Below are positions 49,968 through 59,684 of a DNA stretch of 64,000 bases, one piece after another; within the stretch, counting starts at the first letter, position 1, and each line of letters begins with the position of its first letter. This DNA is from Photobacterium alginatilyticum. GTDB lineage: Bacteria; Pseudomonadota; Gammaproteobacteria; Enterobacterales; Vibrionaceae. The translations under genes and the position numbers were made by a program. Location: the NCBI RefSeq assembly GCF_009910675.1, contig NZ_RSEJ01000003.1, positions 1 through 64,000 on the forward strand, read 5' to 3'. Below the pieces are notes generated by a model. That model saw only the letters and a list, made by a program, of their open reading frames with translations. It was not told the DNA's origin and made no database searches.

Positions 49968-51962
49968 TTAGCCTAGTAGTTCTTTTGCTGTATCAACAAC
50001 GTTTTCAATAGTGAAGCCGAACATCTTGAACAGTTCGCCTGCTGGTGCAGATTCGCCGAAGGTAGTCATACCGATGATACGACCGCCGAAGCCAACGTAC
50101 TTGTACCAGAAGTCTGCAATACCAGCTTCTACAGCGATACGTGCAGTTACGTCTGATGGCAGTACCGCTTCACGGTATGCTGCATCTTGCTTGTCGAACA
50201 GGTCAGTTGCTGGCATAGAAACAACGCGAACCTTACGGCCTTCAGCTGTTAGCTGGGCGTATGCTTCTGTTGCTAGTTCTACTTCAGAACCTGTTGCGAT
50301 CAGAATCAGCTCTGGCTTGCCTTCGCAGTCTTTCAGGATGTAGCCACCCTTAGCGATATCAGCAACCTGTGCCGCTGTACGCTCTTGCTGTGCAAGGTTT
50401 TGACGCGAGAAGATCAGTGATGTTGGACCGTCTTTACGTTCGATAGCAAATTTCCAGGCAACGGCTGACTCAACCTGGTCACATGGGCGCCATGTGCTCA
50501 TGTTAGGCGTCAGGCGTAGAGAAGCAACTTGCTCTACAGGCTGGTGCGTAGGACCATCTTCACCCAGACCGATTGAATCGTGAGTGTATACCTGGATGTT
50601 CTGAACTTTCATCAGTGCAGCCATACGCATTGCGTTACGTGCGTATTCCATGAACATCAGGAAGGTTGCACCGTATGGTACGAAACCGCCGTGCAGGGCG
50701 ATGCCGTTCATGATAGCTGTCATACCGAATTCACGTACACCGTAGTGGATGTAGTTACCAGTGAAGTCGTTTGCTTCTAGTGACTTAGAACCAGACCACA
50801 TAGTCAGGTTAGAAGGTGCAAGGTCAGCAGAGCCGCCCATGAATTCTGGTAGCAGTTTACCAAATGCTTCCAGTGCGTTCTGAGACGCTTTACGTGAAGC
50901 GATGTTCGCAGGGTTTGCCTGAAGATCGGCAATGATTGCGTTCGCTTGCTCTTCCCACTGTGCAGGAAGCTCGCCAGATGAACGGCGCTTGAACTCTGCA
51001 GCCAGCTCAGGGTGAGCAGCAGCGTATGCTTCGAACTTCGCGTTCCAAGCTGCTTCTTTAGCTGCACCCGCTTCTTTCGCATCCCACTCTGCAGCAACGT
51101 CTGCAGGGATTTCGAAAGGACCGTGGTTCCAGCCAAGGAATTCACGTGCAGCGGCGATTTCTTCAGCACCTAGTGGAGCACCGTGACAGTCGTGTGAACC
51201 GGCTTTGTTTGGAGAACCGAAACCGATGATAGTTTTGCAGCAGATCAGAGTCGGCTTGCCAGTTTCCGCTTTCGCCGCTTCGATAGCTGCGTTAATTGCT
51301 TCTGGATCGTGACCGTCTACTGCTGGAATTACGTGCCAGCCGTATGCTTCGAAACGCTTAGGCGTGTCGTCAGAGAACCAACCTTCAACTTCACCGTCGA
51401 TAGAGATACCGTTGTCATCCCAGAAAGCAACTAGTTTGCCAAGGCCCAGTGTGCCGGCTAGAGAACATGCTTCGTGAGAGATACCTTCCATCATACAACC
51501 GTCACCCAGGAACGAGTAGGTGTAGTGGTCAACGATATCGTGGCCGTCGCGGTTGAACTGGTCAGCCATTGCTTTTTCAGCGATCGCCATACCAACAGCG
51601 TTGGTGATGCCCTGGCCTAGTGGACCAGTTGTTGTTTCAACGCCTGGTGCGTAACCGTATTCTGGGTGACCAGGTGTTTTAGAGTGAAGCTGGCGGAAGT
51701 TCTTCAGATCATCGATAGATAGATCGTAGCCAGTAAGGTGAAGCAGAGAGTAGATCAGCATTGAACCGTGGCCGTTCGACAGGATGAAACGGTCGCGGTC
51801 AGCCCACTCTGGGTTTTGTGGGTTGTGGTTCATGTGGCTGCGCCACAGTACTTCAGCGATGTCCGCCATACCCATAGGTGCACCTGGGTGGCCTGAGTTT
51901 GCCTGCTGTACACCGTCCATGCTCAGTGCACGGATTGCATTTGCTAACACTTTACGTTCCAT
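49968..51962 (-). CDS. tkt: Transketolase
   Basis: A 664-residue thiamine-diphosphate enzyme of the non-oxidative pentose phosphate pathway; it moves two-carbon units between sugar phosphates. Family motifs: [20 protein letters not shown] with the substrate His, the ThDP-binding [16 protein letters not shown] region (GDG...), and in the pyrimidine domain [17 protein letters not shown]. The length matches TktA/TktB. ATG 51962 gives the normal N-terminus ([11 protein letters not shown]) with GGAA upstream; a frame to 51995 is less likely. Transaldolase is coded directly upstream on the same strand, 90 bases away, so they may be one operon. Vibrionaceae often carry such a pair on the second chromosome. 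Confidence 0.97.
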   Translation of the reverse strand: MERKVLANAIRALSMDGVQQANSGHPGAPMGMADIAEVLWRSHMNHNPQNPEWADRDRFILSNGHGSMLIYSLLHLTGYDLSIDDLKNFRQLHSKTPGHPEYGYAPGVETTTGPLGQGITNAVGMAIAEKAMADQFNRDGHDIVDHYTYSFLGDGCMMEGISHEACSLAGTLGLGKLVAFWDDNGISIDGEVEGWFSDDTPKRFEAYGWHVIPAVDGHDPEAINAAIEAAKAETGKPTLICCKTIIGFGSPNKAGSHDCHGAPLGAEEIAAAREFLGWNHGPFEIPADVAAEWDAKEAGAAKEAAWNAKFEAYAAAHPELAAEFKRRSSGELPAQWEEQANAIIADLQANPANIASRKASQNALEAFGKLLPEFMGGSADLAPSNLTMWSGSKSLEANDFTGNYIHYGVREFGMTAIMNGIALHGGFVPYGATFLMFMEYARNAMRMAALMKVQNIQVYTHDSIGLGEDGPTHQPVEQVASLRLTPNMSTWRPCDQVESAVAWKFAIERKDGPTSLIFSRQNLAQQERTAAQVADIAKGGYILKDCEGKPELILIATGSEVELATEAYAQLTAEGRKVRVVSMPATDLFDKQDAAYREAVLPSDVTARIAVEAGIADFWYKYVGFGGRIIGMTTFGESAPAGELFKMFGFTIENVVDTAKELLG

Positions 51963-52052
51963 ATTGGTTTCCACTATAGAATTTATTTGAATCAAAAACG
52001 TTAAAAAGGAAGAAAGCGGCTTGTCGGCCGCTTTCTTGAATATGTCTAAGGC

Positions 52053-53003
52053 TTACAGGCGCTCAGCAATCATTGCTTCTAGCTTGCCCTGGTCAACGGC
52101 GAAGTTACGGATACCTTCAGCCAGTTTCTCAACCGCCATTGGATCCTGGTTGTGCTCCCATAGGAACTCAGCGTGACCCATAGCTGCTGGGCGTTCTTTC
52201 AGCTCAGTTGTTGCAACTAGTTTTTGAACAACTTCACCTGTTGCATCTTCCAGGTCTTGTAGTAGCTGTGGGCTGATAGTCAGACGGTCACAACCGGCTA
52301 GTTCTAGAATTTCACCAGTGTTACGGAAGCTTGCGCCCATAACAACAGTATTGTAGCCGTGTTCTTTGTAGTAGTTGTAGATGTTAGTTACAGAGATAAC
52401 ACCTGGATCTTCCTGTGCTTCGAAGTTACGACCTTCTTTCGCTTTGTACCAGTCCATGATGCGGCCAACGAAAGGAGAAATCAGGTAAACACCAGCTTCT
52501 GCACATGCACGCGCCTGAGCGAAAGAGAATAGCAGAGTCAGGTTACAGTTGATGCCTTCTTTTTCCAGTACTTCAGCAGCACGGATACCTTCCCAAGTAG
52601 ATGCTAGCTTGATAAGGATACGGTCGTTAGTAATACCAGCATCGTTGTACATTTTGATTAGCTGGCGAGCTTTAGCGATGCTGCCTTCAGTGTCGTAAGA
52701 AAGACGAGCGTCAACTTCAGTAGAGATACGGCCAGGAACGACTTTCAGGATTTCTTTACCGATGTTTACTGCAAGCATGTCGCAAGTATCTTGAACCTGC
52801 TGCTCTTTGTCGTCGCTCTGAGCTTTAGCGTAAGCAATTGACGCATCAATAAGAGGAGCATACTCAGCGATCTGTGCAGCTTTCAGGATCAGCGATGGGT
52901 TGGTAGTCGCATCTTCAGGCTGATACTTGCTGATAGCCTCAATGTCGCCAGTGTCAGCAACAACAGTTGTTAGCGCGCGCAGTTGTTCCAGTTTAGTGCT
53001 CAT
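52053..53003 (-). CDS. tal: Transaldolase
   Basis: A 316-residue enzyme of the pentose phosphate pathway; it moves a dihydroxyacetone unit from sedoheptulose-7-phosphate to glyceraldehyde-3-phosphate through a Schiff base on lysine. Seen: [18 protein letters not shown] near the N-terminus, [20 protein letters not shown], and the active-site Lys in [12 protein letters not shown], followed by [20 protein letters not shown]. Length and motifs match the TalB class. Its ribosome site is AGGTCG-like. It precedes the transketolase gene on the same strand. Confidence 0.97.
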   Translation of the reverse strand: MSTKLEQLRALTTVVADTGDIEAISKYQPEDATTNPSLILKAAQIAEYAPLIDASIAYAKAQSDDKEQQVQDTCDMLAVNIGKEILKVVPGRISTEVDARLSYDTEGSIAKARQLIKMYNDAGITNDRILIKLASTWEGIRAAEVLEKEGINCNLTLLFSFAQARACAEAGVYLISPFVGRIMDWYKAKEGRNFEAQEDPGVISVTNIYNYYKEHGYNTVVMGASFRNTGEILELAGCDRLTISPQLLQDLEDATGEVVQKLVATTELKERPAAMGHAEFLWEHNQDPMAVEKLAEGIRNFAVDQGKLEAMIAERL

Positions 53004-53418
53004 ATCTTTCGACCTTCAAAGTGTTAGGGCTTGTCTTATTGCTAGCTAAAAGTGTAGCCAGAAAAGGTAGTTTTACCTGTAATTAACCCAAATGTTTCAA
53101 ACCAAAAACACAGCCTGTGAACATATGGATCATCAAAGAACAATTGATGTGATGATAATTAGCTTTTTGCTGTAAATTGTCAATTGTTTAGGAAGGCAAA
53201 TCGTGCCCAGATCGCATTTTTATAAGATCCAAAGACTATTTTACGAATTAATTTACCTAGATACTTGCTATGTTGGCGTGATACGAATGTTTTATGTGTG
53301 AACATATGATCTGGCGTGTGAACTTTTGCTCGCATTTGTAGGGGCAAAAAGCTGTCAGATTCTGCGAAGGAATGGTGAGTGCTGCATATAGTTGTTGAGG
53401 GTAAGGCGTATTGTGGCC
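53004..53418. other. Upstream region of the transaldolase gene
   Basis: About 415 AT-rich bases without a gene. TGTGAACATATG occurs twice (about 53114 and 53298); it may reflect regulator sites but matches no consensus I can name with confidence. Confidence 0.35.
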
Positions 53419-53442
53419 GACAAGAGCACTGACGCTCTTGTC
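53419..53442 (-). terminator. Stem-loop after the sirB2-like gene
   Basis: GACAAGAGC / GCTCTTGTC, a perfect 9-bp stem with a six-base loop, ten bases past the leftward stop codon. No T-run follows on the minus strand. Confidence 0.6.
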
Positions 53443-53451
53443 AGTATGGAG

Positions 53452-53856
53452 TTATAGAAACAGCGAATAGCCTGGTAATGAGTCGAGGGCAAAATATTTG
53501 CTAATGGCGAGGTGGACAATAAACATCAACCAGCCCATTGCGCCGGTGAAAAAGGCCCATCGCTGCCAGTTGGTTTTCGTCTTAAGAGCAAATGCACCAC
53601 AAAGGATGTACGCGACCACACTCATCAGCTTGATTGATAACCAGGGGGCGGCGGGTGTAAACGGGACAAAGCCGGTGAGGTTGATCAGGGCAAAGCCGCT
53701 GGTAAGTAAAAAAGAGTCATTAATATGCGGGATAACCTTCAGCACCCGGTTATCTGCCAAGGGGGAGTGTCGACAGCGCAGACCGAAGCGCAGAACAAAC
53801 AAACTGATGCTGAGCATTACGGTGAACAGGTGAAAAGATTTGATGGTCAGATACAT
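53452..53856 (-). CDS. SirB2-family membrane protein
   Basis: A 134-residue protein with about four hydrophobic helices (roughly 5-24, 45-65, 68-90, 98-125). It starts LTIKSFHLFTVMLSISLFVLR and has the SirB signature of a histidine-rich first helix, a PHINDSFLLTSGFALI loop and TKTNWQRWAFFTGAMGWLMF. The name is historical; the molecular role is unknown. It lies downstream of norB and a 47-residue ORF on the same strand, separated by a long hairpin, so it may belong to the NO-response unit. The ribosome site is weak. Confidence 0.78.
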   Translation of the reverse strand: MYLTIKSFHLFTVMLSISLFVLRFGLRCRHSPLADNRVLKVIPHINDSFLLTSGFALINLTGFVPFTPAAPWLSIKLMSVVAYILCGAFALKTKTNWQRWAFFTGAMGWLMFIVHLAISKYFALDSLPGYSLFL

Positions 53857-53879
53857 AATGAACTCACAGGTGAAAACGG

Positions 53880-53920
53880 CTCAGACCGCCTGATATCATG
53901 ATGATATCGGACGGCCTGAG
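53880..53920. other. Long imperfect hairpin between the small ORF and the sirB2-like gene
   Basis: CTCAG...GATATC pairs with GATATC...CTGAG over 18 positions with two mismatches and one G-T pair; the loop is ATGAT. There is no T-run, so it is better read as an mRNA-processing or stability element in the norB transcript than as a terminator. Confidence 0.55.
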
Positions 53921-53926
53921 TGGAGG

Positions 53927-54070
53927 TTACAGAAGAGCGGGAGTCATCCATCCCATCTCAACGGACAGCTGAACAAACAGCTGCGGCAGGCTGGTCAGCA
54001 CGGCACTGCCGAGATAAATCCCCGAAATAGCCAGTAAAACTTTAAGCCCGGATAGGATGTGCCTGCTCAT
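53927..54070 (-). CDS. Small membrane protein overlapping norB (47 residues)
   Basis: An ORF from ATG 54070 to TAA 53927. Its ATG overlaps the norB TGA (ATGA), the classic arrangement for translational coupling. The product begins MSRHILSGLKVLLAISGIYL and continues GSAVLTSLPQLFVQLSVEMG, ending WMTPALL: one or two hydrophobic helices. I recognise no family. Being coupled to norB, it could be a small accessory or assembly subunit of the nitric oxide reductase (inference). Confidence 0.6.
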   Translation of the reverse strand: MSRHILSGLKVLLAISGIYLGSAVLTSLPQLFVQLSVEMGWMTPALL

Positions 54071-56334
54071 CGTGCTAGTGCCTCTGTCTTGTTACCTGAC
54101 TTGATAGCCTGAACAATCAGTTTGGCCAGGAAGATTCCCAGGAAGATCCCGCCGGCACCGAACAGCATGTCACCCGGCATACGTAACCAGACCAAGGTCT
54201 CAACAAGCGGGCTGTGCAGTACTTCCGGTGAGCGGGCAAACCAGTAACCGTTCTCGATGACAGCGAAGAACTGAACCAGACCCACAGGTAGCAGCGACAT
54301 AGCCAACATGGCAGCCAGACCAATGTTCAGTGACCAGAAGGCCCATTTCAGCCATTTATCATTCCACCCTCGGGCTTCACCCGCCAGACCACGCAGGCAG
54401 AACAACATCAGGCCAATGCCTAGCATGCCGTATACGCCCATAAACGCACCGTGGGCATGGGTAGCAGTGGTGTTCAAGCCCTGGATAAAGTACAGCGCGA
54501 CAGGCGGGTTGATGAGGAAGCCAAGTATACCGGCACCGACAAGGTTCCAGAATGCCGTTGCGACAAAGAACATGATTGCCCATTTGTAGCGTGCCATCCA
54601 CGGCGTGGTATTGCGCATGCGGTAGCTTTCAACGGCCTCGAATCCGATAAGCGCCAGCGGTACAACTTCCAGTGCCGAGAAGATTGAACCCCAGGCAATG
54701 ACGGATGTTGGCGTACCGGTAAAGTACACGTGGTGCAGGGTACCGATCAGGCCGCCAGTTAGGAAGACAACTGTGGCGAACAGTACCGCACTGTTGGCTG
54801 TTGCTGCACGTACCAGGCCAAGGCGAACAAACATCAGGGCAATAACAGAGGTGGCAAAGGTTTCGAAGAAGCCTTCTACCCACAGGTGTACCACCCACCA
54901 GCGCCAGTATTCTGCAATCGCCAGGTTGGTGTGCTTGCCCTGGAACAGACCGGCACCATAGAACAGGCCGATAGCCACACAAGAGGCATACAGTACCCAG
55001 ATGACTGCACGCATTTCACCTTGCTGCGAAAGCGCCGGGCGAATTGCACGGGTTACCAGTGCCAGCCAGATCAGCAAGCCAACCAATAGCAGAACCTGCC
55101 AGACACGGCCAAGATCGATGTATTCCTGACCCTGATGGCCCAACAAGTAACTGGTATCGAGGTCAAAGTACTGCTGAACAGCAAGCCATTCACCAGCCAT
55201 CGAGCCGAGTACGACAACAACCAGTGCGATCCAGAGAACATTGACGCCCAGGCGCTGGAACTTAGGTTCATGGCCTGACAATGCCGGTGCAATGTACAGT
55301 CCGGTTCCCAGCCATGCGGTTGCGATCCAGAAGACAGCTAGCTGGGTATGCCAGGTTCGGGTAACCGAGTAGGGTAGGATTTCTGAAAGTGGAATGCCGT
55401 AAAAGTCCTGACCCTCGACACCGTAGTGGGCGGTAATACCACCAAGGAAAACCTGTAATAGGAATAGGCCTACTGCAGTAAAGAAGTACTTACCTACCGC
55501 TTTTTGTGATGCAGTCGGCTTGGCGTCAAACAGAGGATCGTACTTCGGCGGTGTCGGTAGCGGCTCGTGTTTTAGTGCGGCGTGATACCAGGCCAATGCG
55601 CCCACACCGGCAATCAGAACAACCACACTTAAGATAGACCAGACAATATTGCTGGATGTCGGTGTATTGCCTAGAACCGGATCATAAGGCCAGTTATTGG
55701 TGTAGGTGTAGTTTTGATCGACACGTTCTGTGGTAGCAGCCCAAGCGCTCCAGAAAAAGAAAGCCGTTAGCTGTTCGCGACGCTCAGCTGTTGAAACCGT
55801 ACCCTCTTTCATTGCGTAGTCTTCACGCAGTGGCTGATAGGCAGGATCATCGCCAAACAGGCCAATGTAGTGACGCTGCAACATAGAAATCGCGTCAGAA
55901 CGGCGCTGAGAAATGGTGATGACACCGGTTTCTACGTTGTAGTTGTTAGGACGCAAGTCATCACGCAGTTCTTGCTCCAGTGCTGCCTGCTGACTGTTCG
56001 ACAGCTGGGTGAAAGGCTTGTTGAAGTCTTCACGCGCTTTCAGCTCCAGCCAGTTATTCGCCTCACGATGCAGCCAGTCTGCTGTCCAGTCTGGTGCGAC
56101 ATAGGAGCCGTGTCCCCAAATAGAACCAAGCTGATGTCCGCCCATAGAGCGCCATACCAGTTGGCCACGTTGAATATCATTTTCCGTAAAAATAACCTCA
56201 CCGCTTGTGCTGACAACCTTGGCCGGAATGGGCGGTGCCTCGCGGTAAATGTCGCTTCCGATGCTGAGCAAGACTGTAAATGAAGCCAAGCACACAATGA
56301 GAAGCGATATGATTGATAACTTTTGTTTAGTCAT
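54067..56334 (-). CDS. norB: Quinol-dependent nitric oxide reductase (qNor)
   Basis: A 755-residue inner-membrane enzyme reducing nitric oxide to nitrous oxide with electrons from quinol. It is the single-subunit type: the N-terminal periplasmic domain fused to the haem-copper-oxidase-like core. The start MTKQKLSIISLLIVCLASFT gives helix 1; the periplasmic part has RGQLVWRSMGGHQLGSIWGHG. Core helices show TRTWHTQLAVFWIATAWLG, WWVVHLWVEGFFETFATSVI and GTLHHVYFTGTP, with the haem- and FeB-ligand histidines. The gene is divergent from norR, has a sigma-54 promoter, and is coupled to a small membrane ORF. It defends against NO. Confidence 0.95.
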   Translation of the reverse strand: MTKQKLSIISLLIVCLASFTVLLSIGSDIYREAPPIPAKVVSTSGEVIFTENDIQRGQLVWRSMGGHQLGSIWGHGSYVAPDWTADWLHREANNWLELKAREDFNKPFTQLSNSQQAALEQELRDDLRPNNYNVETGVITISQRRSDAISMLQRHYIGLFGDDPAYQPLREDYAMKEGTVSTAERREQLTAFFFWSAWAATTERVDQNYTYTNNWPYDPVLGNTPTSSNIVWSILSVVVLIAGVGALAWYHAALKHEPLPTPPKYDPLFDAKPTASQKAVGKYFFTAVGLFLLQVFLGGITAHYGVEGQDFYGIPLSEILPYSVTRTWHTQLAVFWIATAWLGTGLYIAPALSGHEPKFQRLGVNVLWIALVVVVLGSMAGEWLAVQQYFDLDTSYLLGHQGQEYIDLGRVWQVLLLVGLLIWLALVTRAIRPALSQQGEMRAVIWVLYASCVAIGLFYGAGLFQGKHTNLAIAEYWRWWVVHLWVEGFFETFATSVIALMFVRLGLVRAATANSAVLFATVVFLTGGLIGTLHHVYFTGTPTSVIAWGSIFSALEVVPLALIGFEAVESYRMRNTTPWMARYKWAIMFFVATAFWNLVGAGILGFLINPPVALYFIQGLNTTATHAHGAFMGVYGMLGIGLMLFCLRGLAGEARGWNDKWLKWAFWSLNIGLAAMLAMSLLPVGLVQFFAVIENGYWFARSPEVLHSPLVETLVWLRMPGDMLFGAGGIFLGIFLAKLIVQAIKSGNKTEALAR

Positions 56335-56376
56335 ATCTGATCACTCGAATAGTTGTTGTAGTATCAAGCCTTAGAT

Positions 56377-56392
56377 ATCAACAAACGTGCCA
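56377..56392 (-). promoter_or_regulatory. Sigma-54 promoter of norB
   Basis: Minus strand TGGCACGTTTGTTGAT. The -24 element is a perfect TGGCACG; the -12 has TTGA for TTGC; the spacing is exact. Transcription would start about 30 bases before the norB ATG. Confidence 0.8.
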
Positions 56393-56432
56393 ACTTTTAA
56401 ATTGTTGAATTTATAGAGGTAAATGTTTTATG

Positions 56433-56491
56433 GTGTCAATATGACACTTTTGAATTATTGTCATAATTACATCTATATGTCATATTGACAC
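56433..56491. promoter_or_regulatory. Three NorR enhancer sites
   Basis: Three GT-N7-AC sites of the NorR consensus: GTCAATATGAC (56435-56445), GTCATAATTAC (56460-56470), GTCATATTGAC (56479-56489). They lie 50-100 bases upstream of the norB sigma-54 promoter. Three sites is the arrangement established for E. coli norVW. Confidence 0.88.
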
Positions 56492-56525
56492 AGTGAGTTT
56501 TTGATAATTAGCGGAGAGAGCAGGC

Positions 56526-58121
56526 ATGGTGTTGCCAACGCGTGACTTTACCCATATCGCCCTGGATATGACGACCAGCATTTCTAACCAGGACCGGTTT
56601 CAGCGCCTTCTAAATACTATTCGTCAGACGTTGAACTGCGATGCATCCGCATTGCTGGCCTTTCGTGGTCAGCAATTCACGCCTCTGGCTATCGATGGTT
56701 TGGTTCCTGATGTGCTGGGGCGGCGTTTTACGATTAGCGAGCACCCGAGGCTCGAAGCCATAGCGCGAGCCGGTGACATCGTCAGGTTTCCCGCTGATAG
56801 CGAACTTCCTGATCCGTTCGACGGGTTGATCCCCAACCATGAGGATGAACTTAAGGTTCATGCCTGTATTGGATTGCCGCTGTTGGCGGATGACAACTTA
56901 ATCGGTGCCCTGACCATAGACAGCTTTGACACCTCGTCGTTTGCAGAGTTTAGCGATCAGGATCTGCGTACTATCAGTGCGTTGGCTGCAGTGTCGCTCA
57001 ATAATGCCTTGATGATGGAACAACTGGAAAAGGTGGCGTCAGAGAGCCCGACCCAGCTACCGTCGATTAAGATCAATGACAGCGACAATGTTGAGATGGT
57101 CGGCCAGTCGGTGCCGGTGCTTGCCCTTAAGAGCGAAATCGATGTTGTTGCCAAATCTGATCTGAATGTATTGGTGCTGGGCGAAACAGGTGTCGGCAAG
57201 GAACTGGTGGCCAAAGATATTCATCGTAAGTCAGGCCGTGCGGAGCAGCCTCTTGTTTACCTTAACTGCGCGGCATTGCCAGAGTCAGTGGCCGAAAGTG
57301 AATTGTTTGGTCATGTCAAAGGAGCCTTTACCGGCGCGATCAGCAATCGGAGCGGAAAGTTTGAAATTGCCAATGACGGGACGCTTTTCCTCGATGAAAT
57401 CGGTGAGCTGCCGCTGGCGCTCCAGGCCAAACTACTGCGGGTACTGCAATATGGCGATTTGCAGCGAATTGGTGACGATCGCAGCCTGAAAGTCAATGTT
57501 CGTATCATTGCCGCCACCAATAAAGATCTAAAGCAGGAAGTGGTTGAAGGACGGTTCCGTGCCGATCTCTATCATCGTCTCAGTGTCTTTCCTCTTCATG
57601 TGGCACCGCTACGTGAACGTGGTGATGATATTGCTCTGCTTGCCGGATACTTTATCGAAAAATGCCGGGCAAAATTAGGGATACAGACACTGCGTCTTAG
57701 CCAGGCTAGCCTGACGATGCTTTCCCAGTATGGCTGGCCGGGTAATATCCGCGAGCTGGAGCACTGTATCCACCGCGCGGCTATTTTGGCCCGTTCTGAA
57801 TATGGTGCCGAATCACCACAGATTCATCCTCATCACTTTAATTTTGACGGTGTTGTCCAAGATGGCTTAGGTCAAGAAGGTTCAAGTCCAGAGGCTTCTA
57901 GACAGGGGATTGCGATAGCTCGATCTGCCCGGGGAGGTGTCCACTCATCGATGCCTGTGTTTACCGGTGATAACTTGCGTGATGCGACTGAGTTATTTCA
58001 GGCGCAGTATATTCGCCAAGCACTGGAGGCGAATGATAACAACTGGGCAGCGACCGCAAGGCAGCTTGGCATCGACAGCGGTAACCTGCATCGTCTGGCT
58101 AAGCGATTGGGCTTGAAGTAG
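56526..58121 (+). CDS. norR: NorR nitric-oxide-responsive sigma-54 activator
   Basis: A 531-residue regulator. The N-terminal GAF domain (about 20-175) carries the residues used for the non-haem iron NO sensor: [20 protein letters not shown] with its Asp pair, the Cys in [13 protein letters not shown], and Asp in LTIDSF. The AAA+ domain (about 190-430) has [14 protein letters not shown] and [10 protein letters not shown]. The C-terminal Fis-type helix-turn-helix ends [22 protein letters not shown] binding to the GAF iron relieves its inhibition of the ATPase. It is divergent from norB, which it should activate through the three GT-N7-AC sites. Ribosome site GGAG precedes ATG 56526. Confidence 0.95.
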   Translation: MVLPTRDFTHIALDMTTSISNQDRFQRLLNTIRQTLNCDASALLAFRGQQFTPLAIDGLVPDVLGRRFTISEHPRLEAIARAGDIVRFPADSELPDPFDGLIPNHEDELKVHACIGLPLLADDNLIGALTIDSFDTSSFAEFSDQDLRTISALAAVSLNNALMMEQLEKVASESPTQLPSIKINDSDNVEMVGQSVPVLALKSEIDVVAKSDLNVLVLGETGVGKELVAKDIHRKSGRAEQPLVYLNCAALPESVAESELFGHVKGAFTGAISNRSGKFEIANDGTLFLDEIGELPLALQAKLLRVLQYGDLQRIGDDRSLKVNVRIIAATNKDLKQEVVEGRFRADLYHRLSVFPLHVAPLRERGDDIALLAGYFIEKCRAKLGIQTLRLSQASLTMLSQYGWPGNIRELEHCIHRAAILARSEYGAESPQIHPHHFNFDGVVQDGLGQEGSSPEASRQGIAIARSARGGVHSSMPVFTGDNLRDATELFQAQYIRQALEANDNNWAATARQLGIDSGNLHRLAKRLGLK

Positions 58122-58160
58122 CAGTGGCTGAAATCGCGGTGGTTCTAATCGCAGTAATAC

Positions 58161-58195
58161 AAAAAGCTCCCGGAAGCTAATAACCTGCCGGGAGC
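58161..58195 (-). terminator. Rho-independent terminator of the yfcC-like gene
   Basis: GCTCCCGG / CCGGGAGC with a 14-base loop. On the minus strand it runs into TTTTT (A-run 58161-58165), so it ends the leftward transcript convergent with norR. Confidence 0.85.
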
Positions 58196-58219
58196 GTAAT
58201 TGGTTAATATCGAGTTATT

Positions 58220-59632
58220 CTATAGTGTTACGCCGATTGACAGAACCACACAGTTAAGCACAACAAAGAAAGCGACTAACGGGGCTATGAACTTCAGCCA
58301 GGTGATATAAGGAATACGTGCTATCGCTAATCCGCCCATTAGTACACCATAGGTTGGCGTAATAAACAGGATAGTGCCGATTCCGCTCATAAAGGCGGTT
58401 ACCACTAGCTCGCGGCCTGTATTGGCAAAATCACCCAGTGGCGCCAGGATAGGCATACTCATTACCGCCAGGCCTGAGGTTGAAGGAACGATGAAAGAGA
58501 GCAGCATCTCAATCCAATAAACGGTGTTAATGAACAAGACCGAACTTTTGCCTGCCACTATCCCTTCAGCAAAGTTAAGAATGGTGTCAGTGATGTTACC
58601 GGCTTCCATGACCACAACAATTCCGCGGGCGACACCGACAATTAATGCCACACCAATTAGATCGGCCGCCCCGGCCACGAATGAGTTGATCAGATCGTCT
58701 TCTTTCAGGCGGCCGACAATCCCGCACAGAATACCCATAAAGATAAATAGCGTGGCCATCTCAGCCATCCACCATCCGAGCACAGAGACGCCATAGATCA
58801 TGATGCTGAAAGTCAGGATAAACAGGATCAGCACGCCTTTCTGTGAGGCGGTTAGAACAGGCAGATTGTCAGTGGCATCTTTGTCACCCAGAAAGTGCGC
58901 TTCATGATCGTGACGCAGGTGAGCAAGCAGGGAAGCGTCTGGGTTTTTCTGGATCTTTCTGGCATAGCGCATCACATAGCCACAGCCAGCGACAAGGGCA
59001 ACGGCAAGAATGACAAACCGTAATTCAACTCCGCTGAGGAAATCGACACTGGCGGCGTTAGAGGCAATGACAGTACCAAACGGGTTGATGGTTGAACCCA
59101 GCGTGCCAACACCAGTGCCGACAAATATAACGGCTACGGCAACCAGGGGATCAAAGCGGGCTGTCATAAAGATTGGGATAAGCAGGCCATAGAAGGCCAG
59201 TGATTCCTCTGCCATACCATAGGATGTCCCACCAAGTGCAAATAGGGTCATCAAGATAGGGATCATGTATATTTCCCGTCCCTTTAGGCGAACCATGATC
59301 CTGGCAATGCCTGTGTCAATGGCACCTGTCTTGGTAACTATACCGAGGAAACCGCCGACCATCAGGACGAAAAGGCTGACATCGATGGCACCGATGACGC
59401 CGCTTACCGGATCATAAAAGCCGGAGATGGGAGCCATAAGGGTATCAAAAAAACCTTGCGGCGAAGATTCAATGACATGATATGAGCCAGGAAGAGGCAC
59501 TTCCCGGCCGAGCTGTTCATTCATTTCTCGGGTGTATTTACCTGCCGGCAATATATAGGTCAGCATGGCAAAGAACGAAATGAGAAAGAATAGGATCGTA
59601 AAGGTGTTGGGGAACTTCTTAATTCTTAACAT
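58220..59632 (-). CDS. YfcC-family inner-membrane transporter
   Basis: A 470-residue membrane protein with about 12 helices, of the YfcC/DcuC-like family, whose better-studied relatives include basic-amino-acid antiporters and dicarboxylate carriers. Seen: FFLISFFAMLTYILPAGKYT in helix 1, GGTSYGMAEESLAFYGLLIP, GTLGSTINPFGTVIASNAA and LLSFIVPSTSGLAVMSMP, the paired re-entrant-loop motifs. It is co-transcribed with the ornithine-racemase-like gene upstream (52-base gap), which points to ornithine or another basic amino acid as the substrate (inference). AGGA precedes the ATG. Confidence 0.87.
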   Translation of the reverse strand: MLRIKKFPNTFTILFFLISFFAMLTYILPAGKYTREMNEQLGREVPLPGSYHVIESSPQGFFDTLMAPISGFYDPVSGVIGAIDVSLFVLMVGGFLGIVTKTGAIDTGIARIMVRLKGREIYMIPILMTLFALGGTSYGMAEESLAFYGLLIPIFMTARFDPLVAVAVIFVGTGVGTLGSTINPFGTVIASNAASVDFLSGVELRFVILAVALVAGCGYVMRYARKIQKNPDASLLAHLRHDHEAHFLGDKDATDNLPVLTASQKGVLILFILTFSIMIYGVSVLGWWMAEMATLFIFMGILCGIVGRLKEDDLINSFVAGAADLIGVALIVGVARGIVVVMEAGNITDTILNFAEGIVAGKSSVLFINTVYWIEMLLSFIVPSTSGLAVMSMPILAPLGDFANTGRELVVTAFMSGIGTILFITPTYGVLMGGLAIARIPYITWLKFIAPLVAFFVVLNCVVLSIGVTL

Positions 59633-59684
59633 GGTGCATCCTTAGCGCGATGTTGAAGTGGTATTTGCATTCATATTTTTGGTT

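Noticed and set aside
53114..53310. TGTGAACATATG repeated twice, considered as CRP sites
   Set aside because: The right half does not match TCACA in either copy; too weak to call.
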